64,000 nucleotides of DNA from JAJVID01 sp963743425 (GCA_963743425.1 CAVUPU010000005.1:372001-436000), one strand, 5' to 3'. Shown: positions 1 through 9,322, counted from the first letter of the stretch. Numbers and translations: made by a program. Notes: a model not told the origin generated them from the letters alone.

Positions 1-1087
1 CCCCGCGATTGTCCACGGGATTGTAGATTTCGAGGCCGTACTGTTTGCCGATGACGTAATCGCCGTAGCCGTGCCCCGGCGCCGTGTGAACCGCGCCTGT
101 GCCCGCTTCGAGCGTGACGTGATCGCCCAACATCAACAGGCTGTCGCGGTTGATGAACGCATGACGAGCCTTCAGCCGGTCGAACTTCTCGCCGCCGATC
201 GTCGCGACGACTTTCGGCTCTCCCCAGCCCAGTTTTTCCGCGACCTGCTTCAATAACCCGCTCGCGACAATGAACGCCTCATCACCGACCTCGACCGCGC
301 TGTATTCAAACGCCGGATTGAAAGCGATGCCCAGATTGGCGGGCAGCGTCCACGGCGTGGTCGTCCAGATGACGATGCTTACATTGCGCCCTTCGAGCGC
401 CGTCGAGACCTTGGCGGCGTCAGGGAACGGGAATTTGACGTAAACCGAAGGGCTGATGCGATCTTCGTATTCGACCTCGGCCTCGGCGAGCGCCGTCTGG
501 CAACTGATGCACCAATGCACCGGACGCAGACCTTTGTAGATCGAGCCTTCCTCGACGAATTTGCCGAAGACGCGAACGATGGTCGCCTGGTACTTCGGGT
601 CCATCGTCATGTAAGGGTTTTCCCACTCGCCGAAGATGCCCAGACGTTTGAAATCCTCGCGCTGCAGCGCCAGGAATTTTTCGGCGTGTTTGCGCGCGGC
701 GCGGCGGATTTCGAGTTTGCTCATCTGCCCCTTCTTCGCGCCCAGAGCCTTATCAACCTGAATCTCGATCGGCAACCCATGACAATCCCAGCCGGGAATA
801 TATGGCGTCCAATAACCCATCATCGAACGCGATTTGACGCAGAAATCTTTGAGAATTTTGTTGAGCGCAGTTCCCAGGTGAATGCGCCCGTTGGCGTATG
901 GCGGGCCGTCGTGCAGCACGTAAAGCGGACGGCCCGCGCGGGCTTCGCGCAGCCGTTCATAAACATCCATCTCTTCCCACTTCTTCAATCGCGCGGGTTC
1001 GTTCTGAGCCAGATTGCCTTTGAGAGGAAAAGGCGTGACGGGAAGATTGACTGTGGTTTTGAGGTCTACTTTCGCTTCTGTCTCCAT
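1..1087 (-). CDS. ileS: Isoleucyl-tRNA synthetase, N-terminal part (partial)
   Basis: The minus strand is open from the ATG at 1087 to the window edge, giving about 362 residues. The protein begins METEAKVDLKTTVNLP. The class I signature appears as PPYANGRIHLG, followed by NKILKD and the ILMV-family stretch YIPGWDCHGLPIE. The start of the editing domain follows (VIWTTTPWTLPAN, with the T-rich peptide). IleRS charges tRNA-Ile in the cytoplasm and hydrolyses Val-tRNA-Ile. Full-length enzymes run to 900-1050 residues, so about two thirds of the gene lies off the left edge. The first in-frame ATG fits the family N-terminus. Identification is firm; only the truncation by the window limits it. Confidence 0.96.
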   Translation of the reverse strand, partial: METEAKVDLKTTVNLPVTPFPLKGNLAQNEPARLKKWEEMDVYERLREARAGRPLYVLHDGPPYANGRIHLGTALNKILKDFCVKSRSMMGYWTPYIPGWDCHGLPIEIQVDKALGAKKGQMSKLEIRRAARKHAEKFLALQREDFKRLGIFGEWENPYMTMDPKYQATIVRVFGKFVEEGSIYKGLRPVHWCISCQTALAEAEVEYEDRISPSVYVKFPFPDAAKVSTALEGRNVSIVIWTTTPWTLPANLGIAFNPAFEYSAVEVGDEAFIVASGLLKQVAEKLGWGEPKVVATIGGEKFDRLKARHAFINRDSLLMLGDHVTLEAGTGAVHTAPGHGYGDYVIGKQYGLEIYNPVDNRG

Positions 1088-1223
1088 AATTCTTCTTGCA
1101 GCCTTGTCGTCGTGGTGTGCAGTCTTCAGGGGCCGCGAAATAAAGCCCGATGATACAGTAAAGGCTGGTTATAAAAAAGCGGCGCGCTTTTGAAAAGCAT
1201 TTGAGACCTTTATTGCTGCCTTA

Positions 1224-1305
1224 CAACCCAAGACCTAATAAATTTTTCCTTCGTCCCCTCTCTTGGTCGAGCTAGTGAAGGAAAAATTTATTAGGTCTTG
1301 GGTTG
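1224..1305. repeat. Inverted repeat, 29-bp perfect arms
   Basis: Arms at 1224-1252 and 1277-1305 are exact reverse complements around a 24-nt spacer. The element ends 9 bp from the stop codon of the TPR/TonB_C gene (minus strand), so it could act as a terminator or RNA-stabilising hairpin. The arms are AT-rich and lack the GTA-plus-hairpin plan of other families here. Confidence 0.9.
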
Positions 1306-1314
1306 CAGGATCTA

Positions 1315-2382
1315 TCAATAGCTGAAACCAAATTCAAGCCTGCCAAAAACGGATACTGGGTTGCCATCTCTCATTGCGGGAGTAAACCTGATCTTGCGAG
1401 CAGCCTTGATAGACTCCTCCGTTAATCCATGGCTCAATTCCTGAATGACCAATATATGTTTGAGGGCGCCATCGTCGGCGAAGACGACCATGAGGATCAC
1501 AGTTCCCTGGATTCCGGCGTTGCGCGCGGCGTCCGTGTAACGAGCCCTCTCTCTATAACGGATCGTCGGCCTCATAGTGGCGGTCATCTCGGTTACGGAA
1601 TTATCCGATCCTGCGCGGTCCGCCCTCCGGGCATAAAAACGAAGGGCCTCCAACTGCTCGCGCCGCAAATCCTGCTCGGATTGTTCCGGCCTGAGTTTCA
1701 GATAGGCTTCGAGACTTTCTGAAGCTGCTTTAAGCAGAGAGTAATCGGGGTGTCTTTTCGCTTCGCTTGCAGCGTCACCGGATGACTTGCCCTCCTCACG
1801 CCGGTTCTGGCTTCCGGCCATGTCCCCCTCATGGGCAAACATACTCATGAGAGCCTGAGTCTTCAGGATCAACGCCTGTGGGTAATCAGGTTTGATCTTC
1901 AAAGTTTCTTCGGCTCTGGCCAAGGCTTCCGTGGCCGCGCCCTCTCTCAAACGAGCCACGCCGGCGATGTAAAGCGATTCAAAGTTCTTCGGATCGAGCG
2001 CCAACGCCTTTTCGGCGTTCTTCACGGCGCCTATGTTGTCACCGCTGAGCAACTGCATATACGCCATCGCCGCGTAACCCGGAGCGGAATCCGGTCTCAA
2101 CAATAATGTCTTCTCAAAAGCTTTGCTGGCGTCTTTGATATTGCCGGCGCGATGCAACGATAAGCCGAGATAGTACCAGGCGTCAGAATCGCTCCCCTGC
2201 TTCTTCACAGCTTCTTTGAGCGCTTTCACCGCTTCACTGAAATTGCCTTTACGATAAAGCTCGATCCCTCGCTCCTTTTCAGACGTTTGGGGTGGCTGTT
2301 GGGCAAAAATAGAGGAACGCGATCCAACGATCAGTAAGAAAAAACAGGAGAGGAAAATTATTATGATGCGAGATTGGCGCAT
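1315..2382 (-). CDS. Secreted TPR protein with C-terminal TonB domain
   Basis: A 355-residue protein if translation starts at 2382, where ATG follows a GAGGAG ribosome site and a clear signal peptide (MRQSRIIIIFLSCFFLL...FAQQ). An upstream in-frame ATG at 2469 would add 29 non-conserved residues and is unlikely. TPR repeats occupy roughly residues 35-175 (for example AWYYLGLSLHRAGNIKDAS). A linker rich in charged residues follows, and the last 85 residues match the TonB_C fold (GIQGTVILMVVFADDG...IRFTPA). TonB_C domains normally sit on an inner-membrane anchor and contact outer-membrane receptors; here the domain is on a signal-peptide/TPR protein. Its function is unknown; scaffold or assembly roles are plausible. 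Confidence 0.8.
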   Translation of the reverse strand: MRQSRIIIIFLSCFFLLIVGSRSSIFAQQPPQTSEKERGIELYRKGNFSEAVKALKEAVKKQGSDSDAWYYLGLSLHRAGNIKDASKAFEKTLLLRPDSAPGYAAMAYMQLLSGDNIGAVKNAEKALALDPKNFESLYIAGVARLREGAATEALARAEETLKIKPDYPQALILKTQALMSMFAHEGDMAGSQNRREEGKSSGDAASEAKRHPDYSLLKAASESLEAYLKLRPEQSEQDLRREQLEALRFYARRADRAGSDNSVTEMTATMRPTIRYRERARYTDAARNAGIQGTVILMVVFADDGALKHILVIQELSHGLTEESIKAARKIRFTPAMRDGNPVSVFGRLEFGFSY

Positions 2383-2394
2383 AAAAGGCTCCTC

Positions 2395-2490
2395 AGGGAA
2401 TCCTCGGATACGCATCGCTTGGGAGCGGCGCCAGGCTTCGATCAATGTATGAGTGATGGAAGCCCGCACGCACCCAGGCGATGCCTACTC
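2395..2490. repeat. Degenerate copy of repeat family A
   Basis: The left part carries the family A core (GATACGCATCGCTT) and the right part ends in CACCCAGGCGATGC, roughly complementary to family A ends. The arms are much more diverged than at 23655-23758. It lies in the 5' leader region of the TPR/TonB_C gene. Confidence 0.4.
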
Positions 2491-2571
2491 AGGAAGCGTG
2501 GTGACGAAATAATGAACAGCTCACGCAATGGCTGTCACGTGAGCCGGTTCGTCAAAAACTGAACGATCAGA

Positions 2572-3126
2572 TCAGATGAACAACTCCTCGTCCTGATAGG
2601 CGCGGTTGACCGGCAGGCGCCTGCCGGCGAAGAGAACCTCGAGTGCGCGGCGTAAGCCGAACATGGCGTATGAAAATTCTCGCGCGGGCTCGAGCACGCT
2701 GTGTTGCACCATGGCGGTGGCGCGCGCGAACTGATCGGTCGCGGTTGCGAGCGTGTCCTGCACTTTGTCCACTTTTTCGCGGGCGCGTTCGACTTCGCGG
2801 CGGGCAATGGCCGTCGCGTCTCCGAGCAGATGTTTGAATTCAGCGACCTCGTCTTTGGCCATCTCGGCGATGGCGGAAAAGCTCTGCGCCCCCTGCGAGA
2901 AATAGCTCCCGGCCTCTTTCAACTCGGCCATCACGCCGTGCGCCATCTTCAAGATCGGCTCGGTGTTGTTGAGGAGATATTCGGCGCGGGTCTGAAGCTC
3001 ACCTGTTCGCTCGACGACCGCGACCACCCGTTTGGCCAGAAGGTAAAGTCCGACGAAGACCCCCGCCTGGACGACCAGCAACACTGCGATCCCGATGGCG
3101 ATGATATAAAGTAAAGCGCTTTCCAC
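2572..3126 (-). CDS. Membrane-anchored coiled-coil protein (DUF948-like)
   Basis: A 184-residue protein with one N-terminal transmembrane segment (about residues 5-30, LLYIIAIGIAVLLVVQAGVF) and a long amphipathic, Ala/Glu/Lys-rich region to residue 150 that looks like coiled coil. It ends in a short polar tail. The layout resembles DUF948 general-stress proteins, which commonly neighbour YtxH genes, as here. No catalytic motif is visible. It probably sits at the inner membrane facing the cytoplasm. The family assignment is by architecture only. Confidence 0.6.
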   Translation of the reverse strand: MESALLYIIAIGIAVLLVVQAGVFVGLYLLAKRVVAVVERTGELQTRAEYLLNNTEPILKMAHGVMAELKEAGSYFSQGAQSFSAIAEMAKDEVAEFKHLLGDATAIARREVERAREKVDKVQDTLATATDQFARATAMVQHSVLEPAREFSYAMFGLRRALEVLFAGRRLPVNRAYQDEELFI

Positions 3127-3130
3127 TGCT

Positions 3131-3214
3131 CACTCCCAATAGTGGGGAATGGGGAGTGGGGAGTGGGGAGTGGGATTCAGTTAACCCCACTCCCCACTCC
3201 CCTCCTCACTCCCA
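3131..3214. repeat. Inverted tandem array, unit GGGGAGTG
   Basis: G-rich 8-bp units (3141-3174) face C-rich units (3185-3214) across a 10-nt spacer. It fills the gap between the coiled-coil gene and the YtxH gene. Unit copies are nearly identical. The arrangement matches the heptamer arrays at 9323 and 39396. Confidence 0.85.
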
Positions 3215-3216
3215 AA

Positions 3217-3633
3217 TTAACTCTCCTCGACCGCCGCGCTGGTCTTGCCTCCGCTGGTCTTGCCTCGATCGGCCTGTTTGGCTTCGCGGTAGCCCTGCTT
3301 GCCGGCTTCGATGGCGGCGGTGAATTGGGACTTTTGACGACCGATCAAATCCTTGCCTCGGTCGGTCAAATCGCTAACCGCCTCTTTTCCTCGGGCGGTC
3401 AGATCGGACGCGCGTTCGACTCCGGTCTGGTAATAGTCGCTGGCGCGATCGCCGATCTCGCGTCCGGTGTCCCGGGCGTAATCAAGCCCCTTGCGAGTCG
3501 CGTCAGCCAGCTCCGAACGAAGCTCGCTGCCCGATTTCGGGGCGAAGAGCAGCGCGGTGATCGCGCCGATGCCGGCGCCGACCAGAAAGTAGATCAGTTT
3601 ATCCGCGCCGCCGCCGCCTTGATTTTCTGCCAT
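3217..3633 (-). CDS. YtxH domain protein
   Basis: A 138-residue protein when started at the ATG at 3633, which is preceded by GGAGG 12 nt upstream. Residues 12-40 form a glycine-rich hydrophobic segment ending in the YtxH hallmark (FLVGAGIGAITALLFAPKSG). The rest is a long charged helix with repeated degenerate units (DYARDTGREIGDRASDYY, DLTARGKEAVSDLTDRGKDL), LEA-like in character. YtxH proteins are small membrane-associated stress proteins of unclear mechanism. It is followed by the DUF948-like gene on the same strand after an intervening hairpin, so co-transcription is plausible. Confidence 0.8.
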   Translation of the reverse strand: MAENQGGGGADKLIYFLVGAGIGAITALLFAPKSGSELRSELADATRKGLDYARDTGREIGDRASDYYQTGVERASDLTARGKEAVSDLTDRGKDLIGRQKSQFTAAIEAGKQGYREAKQADRGKTSGGKTSAAVEES

Positions 3634-3876
3634 GACTTTATCCTCCATTTCTGGCAAAAGATTTCGGGGCGCCACAGACACCCCGTAGAAAGTTTAGCGC
3701 AAGCAGCCGCTTGCGCGTTGAACCACTAATAAATATTGGCGATTTAATCCGCGGCGCAATATAGCATCGGAACCTGCGCGACAGCAAGGAACCATCAGAT
3801 TGACACTCTTGCGAGACCGAAGTTACAATGGCCCTCGAATTCGTCATCCAAATTAGGACATCACAAGGAGATCTCC

Positions 3877-4077
3877 ATGAACAACCTGCTTTTATTTTGG
3901 GCGCCGGCCGGCTGGGAATTGCTTATCGTCCTCGTCATTGTCCTCGTACTCTTTGGCGCGAATCGTCTGCCCCAACTTGCCAAAGGTATGGGCGAAAGTA
4001 TCCGCAATTTCAAGTCCGGGATGTCTGAAGCCGAAGCTGCTGAGGATGAGAAGAAGGATAAGGCCAAATCCGCCTGA
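3877..4077 (+). CDS. tatA: Sec-independent translocase TatA/E subunit
   Basis: A 66-residue protein with the TatA plan: a short periplasmic N-terminus, one transmembrane helix (about residues 12-26, ELLIVLVIVLVLFGANRLP), the FG hinge (LFGANRLPQLAKGMG), an amphipathic helix with the conserved IRNFKSGM stretch, and an acidic/lysine tail. AAGGAGATCTCC sits just upstream of the ATG. TatA multimerises to form the pore for folded twin-arginine substrates. No tatB or tatC is adjacent. Length and motifs fit TatA/TatE; a TatB role is less likely because the cytoplasmic tail is short. Confidence 0.93.
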   Translation: MNNLLLFWAPAGWELLIVLVIVLVLFGANRLPQLAKGMGESIRNFKSGMSEAEAAEDEKKDKAKSA

Positions 4078-4162
4078 CGCCCGCTTCGGCGATATCACAT
4101 GGCCCCCGCCGGCTCACTGAATTTTTCATCGTCCCTGCGCGCGAACTTTCGCCGCCAAAGCA

Positions 4163-5477
4163 ATGGCACGCAAACGGAACAACGTCTATCGGCGCCCTCG
4201 CCAGGCGCCAGGCACAGAAAGGTCTTACTACGCCTACCAGGTCGACCTGCCCGCTCCCGCGACTTCGCGCGGTGAGTTGGTGCGGATGCTGCGTGGCGGC
4301 GAAGACACCTTCCTGGAACTTAAAGTCCGCTTCAGCAACATCGAAAAATTGACCGCCGAGATCATCGCGTTGGCCAACACCGCGGGCGGCGCAATGGTCT
4401 TTGGAGTCAACGACCAGTTGCGCATCGAAGGCGTGGAAGACCCCGACGACGTCGAGACGCAATTGCGCGACATCTGCGCCAATTACATTCAACCGCCCGT
4501 CTTCGCCTACATCAACAAGGTCGCTTTCGACAGCGGACGCCGCATAGTCATTCTGGAAGTTGACACGGACGACCGCCCGCATCGCACGCTCGACGACCGC
4601 TTTTACATCCGAGAAGGCTCGACGAAGCGCGAGGCCACGCGCGAAGAGCTTTCGCTGTTGATGCGTGAGTCGCGCCTGACGGGGTTCGAGCAGGTTCCGG
4701 TCTTCGACGCCGAAATCGATAGCGACATTGACGAATCGCTCTTCTGGAGCTACGTGCGCGGCGTCAATCCCGGTTACTGGGGCGAATCAGACAAAAGGAT
4801 TTCCAACCGATTCCGTTTTGCGCGATATGGGATTGGCTGTGAAGATCGAAGACGAGTTGTTCCTTACGGTGGGAGGCCTTTTGTTATTCGGGTTGAACGA
4901 CCGCGTGACCGATCTGGCCCCACAGGCCAATCTGCGGATCACACGATACAGCGGCGATGACCACAACGCGCCGGTCATCGAGCAGTCAATTCCTCAAGGC
5001 AATCTCTTCCATCTCTTCGACGGGGCCTGGAGCTTCATCAATCGCTACGTTGATCTGTGGGACGCGCGCCCGTCGCGCAAAACCAGAGAGCGACATGGCG
5101 CCGAGGATCCCTTTCTGCAAAGCCGCGCCGGTTACCATCGCGGAGCGATCATTGAAGCCTTAACCAACTCGCTCGTCCACCGCGACTGGAGCGAGCGCGT
5201 TCGAGTGGCGCGGATCAACATCTATGACGACAGCGTCGAATTCATCAACCCAGCGCAGCCGATCGAACTACCGATCATCTCTCTGCGCTATGGCGTCACC
5301 GCCCCGCACAATCCGGGTCTGAAAGCGATCTTCACCAATCAGCATTACGGATTGCCGATGGCGCGCGGCGGCGTGCCGATGATCTGCGCCGAGGGCGCCA
5401 ACTTCGCCCGACGCGCGCCCGAAAGCCCTTTAATCGCCAATGGCGAATTCAGATTGAAGATTTACGGGCTGCGCTGA
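4163..5477 (+). CDS. AlbA_2/HATPase_c_4 regulator, one frame break
   Basis: Two overlapping frames (4163-4960 and 4728-5477) together encode about 437 residues of a Schlafen AlbA_2-type DNA-binding regulator. The first frame carries the AlbA_2 core (FLELKVRF, IALANTAGGAMVFGVND, IREGSTKREA). The second carries the RecG-like/HATPase_c_4 half (HRGAIIEALTNSLVHRDW). Continuity GES-DK/GFPTDSVLRDMG is restored by removing one A from the AAAA run at 4793-4796. Such proteins are putative transcriptional regulators. The ribosome site at 4163 is weak. The break may be a sequencing error or a recent lesion. The gene ends convergently with lipA. Confidence 0.75.
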
Positions 5478-5494
5478 CTGGCGACGGCGAAGGT

Positions 5495-5571
5495 GGAAGC
5501 AAAAAAGGCAAGAAGGGCAAAAAGGCAAAATGAGTTTTTGCCTTTTTGCCCTTCTTGCCTTTTTTGCTTCC
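5495..5571. terminator. 36-bp perfect hairpin between convergent genes
   Basis: Arms 5495-5530 and 5536-5571 are exact reverse complements with a 5-nt loop. They are made of GGCAAAAA/GGCAAGAA units. The hairpin sits between two convergent stop codons (5477 and 5599). The T-rich right arm makes a bidirectional terminator role plausible, although the element also fits the repeat class found throughout the window. Confidence 0.7.
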
Positions 5572-5598
5572 TTCCCTTCCAACAATTCGGGCGATGGA

Positions 5599-6567
5599 TC
5601 AGGCAAGATTATTCAACACGCGCAACTCGCGCCGGTGGGTCTGTGTCTCCGGCTCGGCGAAGATAGTTTCGCTGATTTTATGGGCGTTTTCCGGCTTATG
5701 TTCGTGCGCGTGATAGCTGGAACGAACGAGCGGGCCTGATTCGACGTAGCGGAAACCCATCTCCAGTCCGATGCGCTTGAATTCGGCGAACTCCGCCGGC
5801 GTGTAATATCTCTCGACCGGCAGCCGGCGTTCGGCGGGCTGCAGGTACTGCCCGACCGTCAAAACATCGCAATCGACCGCGCGCAGATCGCGCATCGTTT
5901 CGATGATCTCCCCGCTCCTCTCGCCCAATCCGACCATGATTCCGGATTTGGTCAACATCCCGCGCTGTTCGCAGTCGCGGCGTTCGGCGGACCGCGCGAG
6001 CAGCTTCATCGTCCATTCATGATAGCGCGCGTAAGGGCGGACGCGGTGGTAGAGGCGCGGTACGGTCTCGGTATTGTGATTGAGCACGTCCGGCTGCGCG
6101 TCGAGGACGACGTCGAGCGCGTCGTCGTTGCCTTCAAAGTCCGGAATCAGAACCTCTACCTTGCAGTCCGGATTGAGCGCGCGAACCGCTCGTATGGTCG
6201 CAGCCCAGTGTTCCGCTCCGCCGTCGCTCTTGTCGTCGCGATTGACGCCGGTGATCACTGCGTGCCGCAGGTTCAATTTGCGCACGGCCTCGGCTACATG
6301 CATAGGCTCGGCTGCATCGAGCGGCTTCGGCTCGCCTTTGCTGACGGCGCAGAACCCGCAGCGGCGCGTGCAAACGTCGCCCGCGATCATAAAAGTCGCA
6401 GTGCGGTTCGACCAGCATTCGTAAATGTTCGGGCAGCGCGCCTCCTGGCAAACGGTGTGCAGGTCGAGGTCGTTGAGCATTCGCCGCACTTCCAGGAAGT
6501 CTTCGCCCATGTTGAGCCTGATCTTCAACCATTCGGGCTTCGGCAATTTGTCTTTCAAGCTTCGCAT
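5599..6567 (-). CDS. lipA: Lipoyl synthase
   Basis: A 322-residue radical-SAM enzyme that inserts two sulfurs into protein-bound octanoyl groups. Both clusters are visible: the auxiliary site CQEARCPNIYEC and the radical-SAM motif CTRRCGFCAV. Family blocks AVITGVNRDDKSDGG and GIMVGLGERSGEI follow, and the C-terminal SSYHAHE supplies the RSSYHA-type serine ligand region. Length is normal. It lies downstream of gltS on the same strand, and the rest of the lipoyl machinery (lipB, E2, lpd) is a few kilobases away in the same orientation. Confidence 0.97.
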   Translation of the reverse strand: MRSLKDKLPKPEWLKIRLNMGEDFLEVRRMLNDLDLHTVCQEARCPNIYECWSNRTATFMIAGDVCTRRCGFCAVSKGEPKPLDAAEPMHVAEAVRKLNLRHAVITGVNRDDKSDGGAEHWAATIRAVRALNPDCKVEVLIPDFEGNDDALDVVLDAQPDVLNHNTETVPRLYHRVRPYARYHEWTMKLLARSAERRDCEQRGMLTKSGIMVGLGERSGEIIETMRDLRAVDCDVLTVGQYLQPAERRLPVERYYTPAEFAEFKRIGLEMGFRYVESGPLVRSSYHAHEHKPENAHKISETIFAEPETQTHRRELRVLNNLA

Positions 6568-6619
6568 AGCTGAATTATAGCGGCGCGGCGGCGCGCGGGA
6601 AACCGGGCGCCGCCGCGCG

Positions 6620-7930
6620 TCACCTGAAGATATTCAAGCACGCCGTAATGAGGAGCGCATTGGTGAAGTCGATGAAGAAGGCTCCGACCATCGGCGCGAC
6701 CAGGAAGGCGCGGGGCGCGGGGCCGTAGCGTTCGACCAGCGTCCTCATCACAGCCATCGCGTTGGCTGTCGTGCCAAGCATAAAGCCGATGAAGCCGCCG
6801 CTCATCACCGCCGATTCGTAATCGCGCCCCATCAACTGGAAGATAGGCCAGAAGCATACGACGCTCACCAGAGCCACTTGCGCAATGATGATCATCAGCA
6901 GCGGCAGGGCCAATCCGGCGATCTCCCATATCTTTAAATTCATCAAGGCTACAACCAGAAAGAGCGAAAGCGCGACATTGCCGATGTCGTCAATCGTCCG
7001 CTGCGACAATCCGATCCACTTCGTCACGTCGTCGAGGTTCCTGATTACCGCCGCTACGAGCATGGCTCCGATGTAGGCGGGCAGGGTAAATCTACCGAAA
7101 ACCTGCTGTCCGTAGTACGTCAGTTCTTTGCTCACCCAGGAGCCTATCCACATCGCCACTAATATTACGACGAGGCTTTTCAACAGCGCATATGATTCGA
7201 CGTCTTCGCCTTCGGGAGTTGCGGGCGCGGGTTCCGACATCTGATCTTCGACAATGTTCTGCGCCGTCGGCGTTTCCGGATATGCAGAATCGGCGCGCGG
7301 ATGTTTCAACTTGTTGCGCTCGATCAGGAAAGTGCTGACAGGGCCACCGACGATGCCGCCGGAAATAATGCCGGCCATCGCCGCGGCTATTCCGACAGTG
7401 CTCGCGCCGACGACGCCCGCCTGCTCGAATTCACCGCTGAAGGCCAGCGCGGTGGCCGGCCCCCCGGTCAGCGCCACCGATCCGGCCAGGACGCCGAAGA
7501 GCGGATTCAAGCCGAAGGGCAAAGCAATCAGCACGCCAATGACGTTTTGCAGGACGGCGAAGATGGTCGCAATGAAGAAGAAGAGTAGGACTTGCGGGCC
7601 GCCCACCTTGAGCAGCGAGAGACTGGCGCCGAAGCCGATCGTGGTGAAGAAGGCGATCATCAGCGGAGTTTGCAACGTCGTATCGAATTGCAACGGCGTC
7701 TCTCCGTAGCGGCGCGCGATGAGGATCACCACCGCCACCAGCAAGCCGCCGATGACCGGCGCGGGAAGGTTGTAGCGCGCCAGCGGCGGAATCCATCGGC
7801 GCAGGCCATAACCGAGAAAAAGAATTACGCCACCGAACGCAAGAGTGTAGATAAGATCGAGTTTGAGTTGGAACAAAAGCGCCTCCGGGTTGTAATGGTA
7901 ATTGCAGTCTGAAGGTATCGTCTCAAACAT
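6620..7930 (-). CDS. gltS: Sodium/glutamate symporter GltS
   Basis: A 436-residue inner-membrane protein with about ten to twelve hydrophobic segments in two inverted halves. The central loop (around residues 215-245) is hydrophilic. Family blocks include PAPVIGGLL, FFTTIGFGASLSLLK and SVALTGGPATALAFSG in the first half and GGFIGFMLGTTANAMAVMR in the second. GltS imports glutamate with Na+. The start at 7930 has no obvious ribosome site, and a hairpin arm ends 9 nt upstream, so the element may have displaced native initiation signals. It is followed by lipA and preceded by a second carboxylate transporter. Confidence 0.93.
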   Translation of the reverse strand: MFETIPSDCNYHYNPEALLFQLKLDLIYTLAFGGVILFLGYGLRRWIPPLARYNLPAPVIGGLLVAVVILIARRYGETPLQFDTTLQTPLMIAFFTTIGFGASLSLLKVGGPQVLLFFFIATIFAVLQNVIGVLIALPFGLNPLFGVLAGSVALTGGPATALAFSGEFEQAGVVGASTVGIAAAMAGIISGGIVGGPVSTFLIERNKLKHPRADSAYPETPTAQNIVEDQMSEPAPATPEGEDVESYALLKSLVVILVAMWIGSWVSKELTYYGQQVFGRFTLPAYIGAMLVAAVIRNLDDVTKWIGLSQRTIDDIGNVALSLFLVVALMNLKIWEIAGLALPLLMIIIAQVALVSVVCFWPIFQLMGRDYESAVMSGGFIGFMLGTTANAMAVMRTLVERYGPAPRAFLVAPMVGAFFIDFTNALLITACLNIFR

Positions 7931-7938
7931 TCGGGGCG

Positions 7939-8016
7939 GGAGTTTTGAGTACCGCCTTCAGGCGGAAGAGGTCTTCTCAGGAAGCCCTCCCGCCTGAAGG
8001 CGGTACTCAAAACTCC
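7939..8016. repeat. REPIN-like element, family C
   Basis: 27-bp perfect arms (7939-7965, 7990-8016) around a 24-nt spacer. Each arm reads GTA followed by the small hairpin CCGCC-TTCA-GGCGG. The right arm supplies the stop codon and the last residues of the upstream symporter gene (8007). Confidence 0.9.
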
Positions 8017-9317
8017 GTCGTCTGAGAGTGCGACAACATTTTGGGGTCCGCCGGTTCAACTACGTCGTTGCCTTTGTCGTTGAACTCCCCCTCCCATCGC
8101 GCGACCACCACCGTCGCCAGACAGTTGCCCAGCACGTTGGTCGCGGTGCGAGCCATGTCCATGATCTCGTCTATGCCGAGCAGGATCGCCACGCCTTCGA
8201 GCGGCAGGCCAAAACTCACCAGCGTGCCCGAGAGCACTACCAGCGCGGCTCGCGGCACGGCCGCGATGCCCTTGGTCGTGAGCATCAGCGTCAACATCAT
8301 CAGCAGTTGCTGGCCGAACGAGAGCGGAACGTTGGCCGCCTGCGCCACGAAGACCGCGGCCAGCGAGAGATAGAGCGTCGAGCCGTCCAGGTTGAAGCTG
8401 TAGCCCATCGGCAGAATGAAGCTGACGATGCGGCGCGGGACGCCCAGCCGCTCCATATTCTCCAGCGCCTTCGGGAACGCCGATTCGCTCGATGTCGTCG
8501 TGAAGGCCAACAGCATCGGCTCCTTGACCAGCGCGACGAAGCGCCGGACCGGCAATCGGACGATGAACGCCACCGCGCCCAGCACGAAGACGATGAAGAT
8601 GGCCAGCGCGCCGTAGAAGGTCAGGATCGCCTGAATCAGGTTCCAGAGCACTCCTATCCCTTTGCTCGCCACAGTTACCGCCATCGCCGCGCCCACGCCA
8701 TAAGGCGCGAACCTCATTACGTAGTTGGTGAACTTGAACATCACCTCGGAGAGCGATTCGGCGAAGCGGATGACCGGGCGTCCGCGCTCGCCCAGCGCCG
8801 CCACCGCGGCGGCGAAGACCAGGCTGAAGATGACGATCTGCAGCACGTCATTTTCGGCCATGGACTTGATAATGCTCGTCGGGAAGATGTTGACCATGTG
8901 GTCCTGCGGGGTCATCCTCTCTGCGCGCCCGGCGATCTCCCGCGCGTCGGCGCTCACCTCCGGAGGCAGGTTGACGCCATCGCCCGGTTTGGTCAGGTTG
9001 ACCGCGCCCAGCCCAATGAAGAGCGCGAGCGTCGTAACGATCTCGAAATAGATGATGGCCTTCAGCCCGATGCGTCCGATCTCTTTGAAGCTACCCGCGC
9101 CCGCGATGCCGACCACGAGCGTCGAGAAGATGAGCGGCGCGATGATGACTTTGATCAGGCTGAGAAAGACGCGGCTCAACACTCGCACCCAGGCGATGGC
9201 CTGAGCTTTGGCCGCCGGATTGTCGTCCAGGAAGCGATGGATGATGAAGCCCAACAGCACGCCGAGCGCCAGACCGACGAAGATCTGGGTCGTGAGGGAA
9301 AGGCGGAATTTTTTCAT
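8007..9317 (-). CDS. Dicarboxylate/amino acid:cation symporter (SDF family)
   Basis: A 436-residue member of the DctA/GltP family with eight hydrophobic segments and two re-entrant loops. The serine-rich hairpin loop is FTTTSSESAFPKALENM, and the substrate/cation region is MGYSFNLDGSTLYLSLA. The C-terminal motif DEIMDMARTATNVLGNCLA contains the conserved substrate-contacting Asp and Thr. It imports C4-dicarboxylates or glutamate/aspartate with H+ or Na+; the substrate cannot be told from sequence. The final residues (QTTEF) and stop are encoded by the arm of a repeat element, so the native C-terminus was probably slightly different. Confidence 0.92.
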   Translation of the reverse strand: MKKFRLSLTTQIFVGLALGVLLGFIIHRFLDDNPAAKAQAIAWVRVLSRVFLSLIKVIIAPLIFSTLVVGIAGAGSFKEIGRIGLKAIIYFEIVTTLALFIGLGAVNLTKPGDGVNLPPEVSADAREIAGRAERMTPQDHMVNIFPTSIIKSMAENDVLQIVIFSLVFAAAVAALGERGRPVIRFAESLSEVMFKFTNYVMRFAPYGVGAAMAVTVASKGIGVLWNLIQAILTFYGALAIFIVFVLGAVAFIVRLPVRRFVALVKEPMLLAFTTTSSESAFPKALENMERLGVPRRIVSFILPMGYSFNLDGSTLYLSLAAVFVAQAANVPLSFGQQLLMMLTLMLTTKGIAAVPRAALVVLSGTLVSFGLPLEGVAILLGIDEIMDMARTATNVLGNCLATVVVARWEGEFNDKGNDVVEPADPKMLSHSQTTEF

Positions 9318-9322
9318 AGAAT

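Noticed and set aside
4793..4796. Programmed ribosomal frameshift in the AlbA_2 gene
   Set aside because: No slippery heptamer with a following pseudoknot is obvious, and the same one-base pattern affects unrelated genes, so an error or lesion is more likely.
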